From: Bacillota bacterium
Lineage (GTDB): Bacteria > Bacillota > Clostridia > Christensenellales > CAG-138
Assembly (NCBI GenBank): GCA_016288175.1
Contig: JAEEYN010000090.1
Coordinates: 1 to 10,076 of the forward strand
Length of the DNA: 10,076 nucleotides
Direction: 5' to 3'
Under the pieces are notes generated by a model, which was not told the origin of the DNA, searched no databases, and worked only from the letters and a program-made list of their open reading frames with translations. The translations under genes were made by a program, and so were the position numbers. Shown here one piece after another: positions 1-5,061 of this stretch (the first letter of the stretch is position 1; every line of letters starts with the position of its first letter).

Positions 1-2
1 CG

Positions 3-1382
3 CTCCTCTGCTGCGGCGGCAAGCCGCAGGACGCCAACGCGCCGCAAAACGCCGGAACTGCGGAACCTGCCGGAACCGGAACGGCGGAGCCCGCAGGGGC
101 AGAAACGGCGGAACCGACCGGGACCGAAACGGCGAAGCCGCTGGGAGCGCCGCTCACCTATGAGGAGGTCTATGATCCGTATACGGATTTCGACAGCCTT
201 CGCGGAAGGACGTTTTCGCTGCGGATGATGGAGACCGAGGACGCGTACATCTTCAGCACCGGCCTGTATCTTTACTATTCCGACAAGGCGACGGGCGACA
301 GCGACGTGCTCTGCCCGAAGCCGGAGTGCATGCACGACTATATCCGGCAGAACAAGACCTGCGCAGGCTTTATGAACGCCCAAAACTGCTACTCCTTCTG
401 CTCCTATATGAGTCAGATCTATTACGTCCGGTATTACGGCGGAGAGCAGCTCTGCAGGATGAACTTTGATACGAGCGGCCGCGAGAACCTGTTCATGCTC
501 GAATACGGCGACGATCCGGACCAACGCTACCGGTATTGCCCGGAGTATATAGCGGTCCACCGCGGCAAGCTTTACGGTTGGAGCAATCAGAACATCGTTG
601 AGGTCGGCGAGCCGAAGTTTATGTGGAGCATCGTCTGCTGGGACCTTGAAACGCACGAATTCAGCGTTATTTACGAGGCAGAAGATGACGCCGGCTATCC
701 GTGCCCGTTTTTCTTCGGAAAATACGTTTATTTCGTAAACACGAAATGGGAATACGCGGAGGCGGAGGACGGTTGGAATCTAAACTATACCGACGAAACG
801 GTGAAGTGCTGGCGCTATGATACGGAGACAGGAACGGTCGAGACTATATTCGATCAGACGCTCGGAACCGCGGACTATGGGATCCAGCAGCGCACATTCT
901 ATGTCGCCGCGGAGGACAAGGTCTATATCGGAGGCATGAACGATGAGAACGGCACGGTCGCGGTTTATAACCTCGCAAACGGAGAGCTTGAGGAGGTCGT
1001 TTCGGTCGAGGCCGACGGCTGGATCATGCTCTTCCCGGATTATTTCGTCACCTGCTGCCGGAGTTACTACAAAGTCAAGGCGGACCCGGACTGCCCGATC
1101 GATATCGGCGTATGGGATTACGAAGGGAACGCGCTGTTCAGAGGGGAAGTACCGCTCGATATCGTTTTCAACGTCGATGAGAAGATCGACCACAGCTCCG
1201 TCAGTTACAATATGCCCATCTGGGACGGCGACGGCTTCATTATGCCGTACTTAGCCGACCTGGACGTCCAAACGGAGGATTACGAAGACGTGATGACCGA
1301 GCTGCAGATCCTTGTGCGCTATGAGGTCGTCGACGGAGAGCTTCGGGAAAAGCTGATCCTGGTCGATCACTGGCCGAGCTGA
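3..1382 (+). CDS. Secreted, probably lipid-anchored beta-propeller-like protein (5' end outside window)
   Basis: The reading frame is open from base 3 to the TGA at 1380-1382 (459 visible codons), so the ATG at 225 is internal and the true start lies left of the window. The first visible residues, LLCCGG, look like the end of a lipoprotein signal peptide, although the lipobox is imperfect because Cys rather than Gly/Ala/Ser precedes the likely lipidated Cys. Next comes a Thr/Ala/Glu/Pro linker of four octapeptides (57-152), then a globular body. The body holds the Cys-rich motif LCPKPECMHD with a further Cys, and several short strand-turn segments rich in Tyr, Trp and Val (for example KVYIGG and KLYGWS). 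I recall this Cys motif from clostridial extracytoplasmic lipoproteins with DUF5050-like or propeller folds, but the fold is inference. The function is unknown; a surface binding or sensing role is possible. The next gene has its own promoter. Confidence 0.8.
   Translation, partial: LLCCGGKPQDANAPQNAGTAEPAGTGTAEPAGAETAEPTGTETAKPLGAPLTYEEVYDPYTDFDSLRGRTFSLRMMETEDAYIFSTGLYLYYSDKATGDSDVLCPKPECMHDYIRQNKTCAGFMNAQNCYSFCSYMSQIYYVRYYGGEQLCRMNFDTSGRENLFMLEYGDDPDQRYRYCPEYIAVHRGKLYGWSNQNIVEVGEPKFMWSIVCWDLETHEFSVIYEAEDDAGYPCPFFFGKYVYFVNTKWEYAEAEDGWNLNYTDETVKCWRYDTETGTVETIFDQTLGTADYGIQQRTFYVAAEDKVYIGGMNDENGTVAVYNLANGELEEVVSVEADGWIMLFPDYFVTCCRSYYKVKADPDCPIDIGVWDYEGNALFRGEVPLDIVFNVDEKIDHSSVSYNMPIWDGDGFIMPYLADLDVQTEDYEDVMTELQILVRYEVVDGELREKLILVDHWPS
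57..152 (+). repeat. Four tandem 24-bp units encoding an octapeptide linker
   Basis: Four consecutive 24-bp units (57-80, 81-104, 105-128, 129-152) encode octapeptides of the form TA[E/K]Pxxxx, three of them beginning TAEP. The bases vary at synonymous positions. They form a low-complexity, Pro/Thr-rich spacer between the presumed membrane anchor and the folded part of the protein, typical of surface lipoproteins. Confidence 0.75.
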
Positions 1383-1385
1383 TAC

Positions 1386-1412
1386 GGAAAACGACGAAAA
1401 TGACCGTTTTTC
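1386..1412 (+). terminator. Weak hairpin after the lipoprotein gene (doubtful terminator)
   Basis: GGAAAACG at 1386-1393 can pair with CGTTTTTC at 1405-1412 (one G-U pair) around an 11-base loop. The T-run is inside the stem rather than after it, so this is at best a weak transcription end. No better terminator was found between the stop codon at 1382 and the promoter at 1417. Confidence 0.25.
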
Positions 1413-1416
1413 GCTC

Positions 1417-1445
1417 TTGACAATGCGAAGGCTTTGTGCTAAACT
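1417..1445 (+). promoter_or_regulatory. SigA-type promoter for the T-box/thrS transcript
   Basis: A perfect -35 TTGACA (1417-1422) is separated by exactly 17 bases from a -10 TAAACT (1440-1445). TG at 1437-1438, one base before the -10, makes it an extended -10. Transcription should start near 1451-1453, just before the first T-box stem. Strong basal transcription with control at termination is the usual T-box arrangement. Confidence 0.85.
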
Positions 1446-1451
1446 CCCGAA

Positions 1452-1700
1452 ATATGGATCGGGCTTGTTGAGAAATGAGCTTCGTAAGCTTTCCAAACAG
1501 AGAGGGCGGAACGGCGCGAGCCGGGCTGAAAGCCGCCTTGGAGGCGCGGAGGGATACCGCCTCAACGGTTCTTTGAACAAAGCCCGGGCAGGAGTGCCAT
1601 ACAGCTCATATTGAGAGGCGGGGTCCTATTTGGGCGCCGCAATCAAGGTGGAACCGCGGTAACTTGCCGTCCTTGAAGAAATTCAGGGACGGCTTTTTGT
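1452..1700 (+). ncRNA. Threonine T-box riboswitch (thrS leader)
   Basis: The leader RNA reads uncharged tRNA-Thr and allows thrS transcription when the tRNA is not aminoacylated. The conserved T-box AAGGTGGAACCGCGG lies at 1645-1659. The Stem I base can form between 1461-1469 and 1576-1585 with one bulged A. A helix of CTTTCC (1489-1494) with GGAGGG (1548-1553) lies directly above a specifier loop containing ACC, a threonine codon, at 1556-1558. The AGAGAG motif (1499-1504) and the distal helix 1505-1509/1533-1537 fit the Stem I plan. The TGGA at 1649-1652 predicts a tRNA acceptor end of UCCA, meaning discriminator U. The antiterminator pairs CAAGG (1644-1648) with CCTTG (1671-1675), which also belongs to the terminator stem, so the two structures are mutually exclusive. 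The T-box call is firm; the stem details are hand-folded. Confidence 0.93.
1666..1698 (+). terminator. T-box regulated intrinsic terminator
   Basis: A 12-bp stem, 1666-1677 with 1682-1693 (one G-U pair), closes a GAAA loop and is followed by five Ts (1694-1698). Its 5' arm contains CCTTG, which is needed for the alternative antiterminator, so this terminator is the off state of the thrS riboswitch. Confidence 0.92.
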
Positions 1701-1735
1701 ATGGTGAAGACGCTTCGCTAATGAAGAAGCCTGAA

Positions 1736-1863
1736 AAGCCTTCCCCTCGAGGGGAAGGTGTCAGTTCACCGAAGTGAACTGACGGATGAGGTGGAAAAGG
1801 CTAACCAGAGTTCCACACCTCATCCACCGCAAGCGGTCCCCCTTCCCCTCAAGGGGAAGGCTT
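1736..1863. mobile_element. MITE-like palindromic element in the thrS leader
   Basis: A 128-bp element is bounded by 23-bp terminal inverted repeats (1736-1758 and 1841-1863) with one mismatch. Each terminal repeat is itself palindromic; the left one holds the perfect 20-bp palindrome CCTTCCCCTCGAGGGGAAGG at 1739-1758. Inside lie a 10-bp hairpin with a CGAA loop (1760-1783), an imperfect inverted repeat of GGATGAGGTGGAA (1784-1796) with 1811-1825 that differs by two bases, and a small hairpin ACCGC-AA-GCGGT (1826-1837). It has no coding capacity and sits between the T-box terminator and the thrS ribosome binding site. I recall similar GGGGAAGG/GATGAGGTG repeats dispersed in clostridial genomes, but this was not checked. 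No clear target-site duplication is visible. It could instead be a REP-like repeat rather than a transposon-derived one. Confidence 0.75.
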
Positions 1864-1883
1864 AAATAAATAATACTTTCCAA

Positions 1884-1889
1884 AAGGAG
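1884..1889 (+). promoter_or_regulatory. Ribosome binding site of thrS
   Basis: AAGGAG lies 8 bases before the ATG at 1898, fixing the start codon. It is 20 bases beyond the MITE-like element, so the site itself is not interrupted by the insertion. Confidence 0.9.
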
Positions 1890-1897
1890 TTAATACT

Positions 1898-3808
1898 ATG
1901 ATAAACATCACTTTCCCCGACGGTTCAATCCGCCAATACGACGACGGCGTGAACGCTTACGCGATCGCCGAATCCATCAGCCCGCGCCTGCGCAAGGCGA
2001 CGGTCTCCGCGGAGCTGGACGGCCATCTTTACGACGCCGCACTGCCCATCGAGGGCGACCATGAGCTGAAGCTTCTGACCTTTGCCGACGAGGGCGGCCG
2101 CTGGACCTACCGCCACACCGGTTCCCATATCCTCGCTCAGGCCGTGAAGCGCCTCTGGCCCGAGGTGAAGCTTGCCATCGGTCCCGCGATCGACAACGGC
2201 TTCTATTACGATTTCGATACCGAGATCCCCTTCACCCCCGAGGATTTTCCGAAGATCGAAGCGGAAATGAACAAGATCGTGAAGGAAAATCTGCCACTTG
2301 AAAGGTTCGAACTCCCCCGCGAGGAAGCGATCAAGTTCATGGCGGAGAAGGAAGAGCCCTATAAGGTGGAGCTTATCGAGGATCTGCCCGAGGACGCCGT
2401 TATCAGCTTCTATAAGCAGGGCGAATTCGTCGATCTCTGCGCCGGTCCCCATCTTGAAAGCACCGGCAAGTGCAAAAACATCAAGCTCATGAGCGTCGCC
2501 GGCGCATACTGGCGCGGCAGCGAAAAGAACAAGATGCTCAAGCGCATCTACGCCACCGCCTTCGAAAAGAAGCAGGACCTCGACGACTATATCCATATGC
2601 TCGAGGAAGCGAAGAAGCGCGACCACCGCAAGCTCGGCAAGGAGCTCGGCCTGTTCACCATCATGGAGGAGGGCCCCGGTTTCCCGTTCTTCCTCCCGAA
2701 GGGCATGGTTCTCAGGAACACGCTGATCGACTATTGGCGCGAGGTGCATAAGCGCTACGGCTATGTCGAGATCTCCACTCCGATGATGCTCAACCGCGGC
2801 CTCTGGGAGCGCAGCGGCCACTGGGGACATTATAAGAACAATATGTATACCACCGTCATCGACGAGACCGATTTCGCGATCAAGCCGATGAACTGCCCCG
2901 GCGGCATGCTCGTTTACCAGACCGAGCCGCGCAGCTACCGCGATCTGCCGCTCCGCATGGGCGAGCTCGGCCTTGTCCACCGCCATGAGCTTTCCGGCGC
3001 GCTGCACGGCCTCTTCCGCGTCCGCTGCTTCACCCAGGACGATGCGCATATCTTCATGACCTGGGAGCAGATGAAGGACGAGATCAAGGGCGTTGCAAGG
3101 CTGTTCGACGAGGTCTATTCGACCTTCGGCCTCAAGTACAATATCGAGCTTTCCACCATGCCGGAGGATCATATCGGCGACGTCAAAGATTGGGATTTCG
3201 CGACCGAAACGCTGAAGGAAGCCATCGAGGAGCTCGGCAAGGAGTTCGTCATCAACGAAGGCGACGGCGCGTTCTACGGCCCGAAGCTCGATTTCCATAT
3301 CGCGGACTGCCTCGGCCGTACCTGGCAGTGCGGCACGATCCAGCTCGATATGCAGCTCCCCGAAAGGTTCGAGCTTGAATACACCGGCGCGGACGGCGAA
3401 AAGCACCGCCCCGTCATGATCCACCGCGTCGTTTTCGGCTCCATCGAGCGCTTCATCGGCGTGATCACCGAGCATTTCGCCGGCGCGTTCCCGACCTGGC
3501 TTGCGCCCGTGCAGGTGAAGGTCCTCGCCATGACCGACCGCACCCATGACGCCGTGAACGAGATCGCCGCGAAGCTCGACGCCGCCGGCATGCGCGTCGA
3601 GACCGACCTCAGGAACGAGAAGATCGGCTTCAAGATCCGCGAAGCGCAGCTCCAGAAGATCCCCTATATGCTGATCATCGGCGATAAAGAGGTCGAAAAC
3701 GGCGTCGTCGCGGTCCGTTCCCGTAAGGGCGGCGATCTCGGCACCATGCCGCTCGATGAATTCATCGCGAAGGTGAACGAGGAGATCAAAACCAAGGCAA
3801 TGGACTGA
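1898..3808 (+). CDS. thrS: Threonyl-tRNA synthetase
   Basis: This cytoplasmic class II aminoacyl-tRNA synthetase charges tRNA-Thr with threonine using ATP. At 636 residues it is full length. An N-terminal TGS domain (about 1-60) is followed by the editing domain with H73-TGS-H77 and C181-AGP-H185, the residues that clear mischarged serine. The catalytic core has motif 2 (FRVRCFTQDDAHIF, 373-386) and motif 3 (HRVVFGSIERFIG, from 509). The zinc ligands are C333 (in MNCPGG), H384 and H509, matching the family's Cys-His-His set. A C-terminal anticodon-binding domain follows from about 535. All key residues are present, so both aminoacylation and editing should work. The gene is monocistronic: it has its own promoter, T-box control by tRNA-Thr charging, and a terminator 24 bases after the stop. 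The motif 2 Cys in place of the common Gly (FRVRG) is a minor variant. Confidence 0.98.
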   Translation: MINITFPDGSIRQYDDGVNAYAIAESISPRLRKATVSAELDGHLYDAALPIEGDHELKLLTFADEGGRWTYRHTGSHILAQAVKRLWPEVKLAIGPAIDNGFYYDFDTEIPFTPEDFPKIEAEMNKIVKENLPLERFELPREEAIKFMAEKEEPYKVELIEDLPEDAVISFYKQGEFVDLCAGPHLESTGKCKNIKLMSVAGAYWRGSEKNKMLKRIYATAFEKKQDLDDYIHMLEEAKKRDHRKLGKELGLFTIMEEGPGFPFFLPKGMVLRNTLIDYWREVHKRYGYVEISTPMMLNRGLWERSGHWGHYKNNMYTTVIDETDFAIKPMNCPGGMLVYQTEPRSYRDLPLRMGELGLVHRHELSGALHGLFRVRCFTQDDAHIFMTWEQMKDEIKGVARLFDEVYSTFGLKYNIELSTMPEDHIGDVKDWDFATETLKEAIEELGKEFVINEGDGAFYGPKLDFHIADCLGRTWQCGTIQLDMQLPERFELEYTGADGEKHRPVMIHRVVFGSIERFIGVITEHFAGAFPTWLAPVQVKVLAMTDRTHDAVNEIAAKLDAAGMRVETDLRNEKIGFKIREAQLQKIPYMLIIGDKEVENGVVAVRSRKGGDLGTMPLDEFIAKVNEEIKTKAMD

Positions 3809-3832
3809 GTTCCGGCCGATTTAAACGATTCC

Positions 3833-3865
3833 GGAAGGGATCCCGCGCGGGGTCCCTTCCTTTTT
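3833..3865 (+). terminator. Intrinsic terminator of thrS
   Basis: GGAAGGGA (3833-3840) pairs with TCCCTTCC (3853-3860). The stem continues through a T-G pair and CCC/GGG around a GCGC loop, and five Ts follow (3861-3865). This is a strong rho-independent terminator that separates thrS from the downstream operon. Confidence 0.93.
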
Positions 3866-3873
3866 GCTGTTCC

Positions 3874-3920
3874 GAAAGCAGCCGAATCCCCCGAAACAGT
3901 GCGGGGATTTGTCTGCTTTC
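3874..3920. other. Second hairpin between the thrS terminator and the next promoter
   Basis: GAAAGCAG (3874-3881) pairs with CTGCTTTC (3913-3920), and AATCCCC (3885-3891) with GGGGATT (3903-3909), with a 3-by-3 internal loop and an 11-base terminal loop. The bases after it are A/T-rich (CATTATTTATTTG) but lack a clean T-run. It may be a backup terminator or a site acting just upstream of the promoters at 3917-3962. Confidence 0.6.
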
Positions 3921-3945
3921 CATTATTTATTTGTAGACATATAAT
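3917..3945 (+). promoter_or_regulatory. Possible upstream overlapping promoter
   Basis: TTTCCA (3917-3922, four of six -35 consensus bases) is followed after 17 bases by a perfect TATAAT (3940-3945). It overlaps the hairpin above and the better promoter just downstream; start expected near 3952. Confidence 0.45.
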
Positions 3946-3962
3946 AAAAAGCCTGCTATAAT
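3934..3962 (+). promoter_or_regulatory. SigA-type promoter of the Ig-like protein / BY-kinase operon
   Basis: TAGACA (3934-3939, five of six consensus bases), a 17-base spacer and a perfect TATAAT (3957-3962) preceded by TGC (extended -10). Transcription should start near 3968-3970, leaving an untranslated leader of about 167 bases that is largely made of the 21-bp repeats. Confidence 0.8.
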
Positions 3963-3966
3963 AACT

Positions 3967-4140
3967 ATGTATGCTTTAAAATCGGCAACTTTACCCATGC
4001 GGGCGGCAGCTTTACCCATGCGGGCGGCAGCTTTACCCATGCGGGCGGCAGCTTTACCCATGCGGGCGGCAGCAATACCCATACATGCGGGCGAACGAAG
4101 GCATACGGATAATAATGAAAAGATCGGGAAGGGATTATGA
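3967..4140 (+). CDS. Possible small ORF made of 7-residue repeats, overlapping the next gene by ATGA
   Basis: An ATG at 3967 opens 57 codons ending in TGA at 4138-4140. This TGA overlaps the ATG of the next gene (4137) as ATGA, the usual geometry of translational coupling. The peptide is mostly a repeated ALPMRAA unit, because the 21-bp array is a multiple of three, with a basic, polar tail. Against it: no ribosome binding site precedes the ATG, the predicted transcription start nearly coincides with it so it would have to be leaderless, and 21-bp repeats stay open in any frame that lacks a stop in the unit. In-frame ATGs recur in each repeat (3997, 4018, 4039, 4060). Translation is uncertain; the repeats may act as DNA or RNA instead. 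Confidence 0.22.
   Translation: MYALKSATLPMRAAALPMRAAALPMRAAALPMRAAAIPIHAGERRHTDNNEKIGKGL
3989..4096. repeat. Array of 21-bp direct repeats in an operon leader
   Basis: Four identical, contiguous 21-bp units (3989-4009, 4010-4030, 4031-4051, 4052-4072) share the core TTTACCCATGCGGGCGGC. A degenerate fifth copy (4073-4096) has an internal ACAT duplication. There are no spacers, so this is not a CRISPR array. The unit length equals two DNA helical turns and the array begins about 20 bases after the predicted transcription start. Roles as an operator, an RNA structure or a simple slippage-generated tandem repeat all remain possible. Confidence 0.9.
4127..4132 (+). promoter_or_regulatory. Closely spaced ribosome binding site of the Ig-like protein gene
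   Basis: GGAAGG at 4127-4132 precedes the ATG at 4137 with only four bases between them, tighter than the 7-9 bases used by the other genes here. The spacing could lower initiation from free ribosomes and would suit coupling to the overlapping small ORF. Confidence 0.55.
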
Positions 4141-5030
4141 GCAAACCACGGCAAAGGTTTCTGATACTGTCGATCATCGCGCTGGTGCTGGTGTCCGCAT
4201 TCTTTTTCGGCTACATCATCCACCGCAGGCATGTGAAACGCAATTCGGCGCCGGTCATTATGTGCGCCTCCGATGAGCTGCGGATCAGCGTCACCGCGCC
4301 GAAGGAGGATCTCCTCATCGGCGTGACGGCAATGGACGCGGAGGACGGCGACCTGACTTCAAAGATCGTTATCGAGAGCATTTCCCAGTTCACGGAACCG
4401 GGCAAATGCACCATCACCTACGCCGTTTTCGATTCCGGCAACAAGGTCTCCACTGTCTCGAGAACGCTCTACTATACCGACTACCATTCGCCGAGGTTCA
4501 AGCTCAGGACCGACCTGACCTATCCTGTCGGCACGACGGTCAAGCCCCTCGCTTCGATCGAGGCGGAGGACTGCATCGACGGCAGTCTCACGAACAGGAT
4601 CTCGATGACCGTTGTCGATGAAGGCGAGATGAGCTCGATGGATTCCAAGGAGGTCGAATTCCGCGTTATCAACAGCCGCGGCGACGTTGCCGTTTTCCGC
4701 GCGAACATCGTCGTTCAGGAGAGGACCTCGCCGAACACTCCGGAGATCAAACTCGGCCTTCCCGAGGACGGCCCGAACGATTATCAATATCTCGTTTACA
4801 TCCGCGAGGGCGAAGAGTTCGACCCGATGGAGTATGTCAAGCTGATCCGCCTGATGAACAGCGATTACACCGCGGAGGAATTCACGGCGCAATTCGGCGC
4901 GGAGAACCTGTCCTGCAGCTTCGATCCCGAAAAGGACAGCCTGAAGGTCGGCACCAACGCGATCGTGTTCTACTGCGAGCACGAAGGACATATCGGCAGC
5001 ACGACGCTTTACGTTATCGTCGAAGCCTGA
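4137..5030 (+). CDS. Membrane-anchored protein with Ig-like (DUF5011-type) domains
   Basis: A protein of 297 residues. A short basic N terminus (KPRQR) is followed by one hydrophobic segment (about 8-28) and then HRRHVKR, so the rest probably lies outside the membrane. From about 38 to 115 there is a domain ending in the pattern typical of bacterial Ig-like DUF5011/Cry22-type domains: AMDAEDGDLTSKI, then a PGKCTITYAVFDSGNKVS strand pair. A second copy (about 118-195) repeats the theme with EAEDCIDGSLTNRI. The remaining 100 residues (about 200-297) look like a third, diverged beta domain. No catalytic motif is seen. It is the first gene of an operon with the double BY-kinase, 31 bases upstream of it. 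An extracytoplasmic partner of the co-polymerase or a polymer-binding protein is plausible, but that is inference from position. The start is supported by the membrane segment right after it. Confidence 0.82.
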   Translation: MSKPRQRFLILSIIALVLVSAFFFGYIIHRRHVKRNSAPVIMCASDELRISVTAPKEDLLIGVTAMDAEDGDLTSKIVIESISQFTEPGKCTITYAVFDSGNKVSTVSRTLYYTDYHSPRFKLRTDLTYPVGTTVKPLASIEAEDCIDGSLTNRISMTVVDEGEMSSMDSKEVEFRVINSRGDVAVFRANIVVQERTSPNTPEIKLGLPEDGPNDYQYLVYIREGEEFDPMEYVKLIRLMNSDYTAEEFTAQFGAENLSCSFDPEKDSLKVGTNAIVFYCEHEGHIGSTTLYVIVEA

Positions 5031-5061
5031 TCCCAATAACCGAACGAAAGGAATAAGCTTC

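Noticed and set aside
225..1382. The ATG at 225 as the start of the first gene
   Set aside because: The frame stays open upstream to the window edge and encodes a linker and a signal-peptide-like end. No ribosome binding site lies immediately upstream of 225.
1736..1863. Additional terminators or a CRISPR-like repeat in the thrS leader
   Set aside because: The palindromes lack T-runs and form one bounded element with terminal inverted repeats, so a MITE- or REP-like element explains them better.
1925..3547. A 540-codon open frame on the minus strand inside thrS
   Set aside because: This is the same codon-aligned shadow effect; the plus strand encodes an unmistakable ThrRS with every catalytic residue.
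3989..4096. CRISPR array
   Set aside because: The 21-bp units are directly contiguous with no spacers, and no cas genes are present.
3927..4232. A 101-codon minus-strand ORF with a repeated MGKAAAR unit across the 21-bp array
   Set aside because: A 21-bp repeat stays open in any frame that lacks a stop in the unit. This frame runs over the promoters and into the next gene, and no ribosome binding site or promoter is apparent for it.
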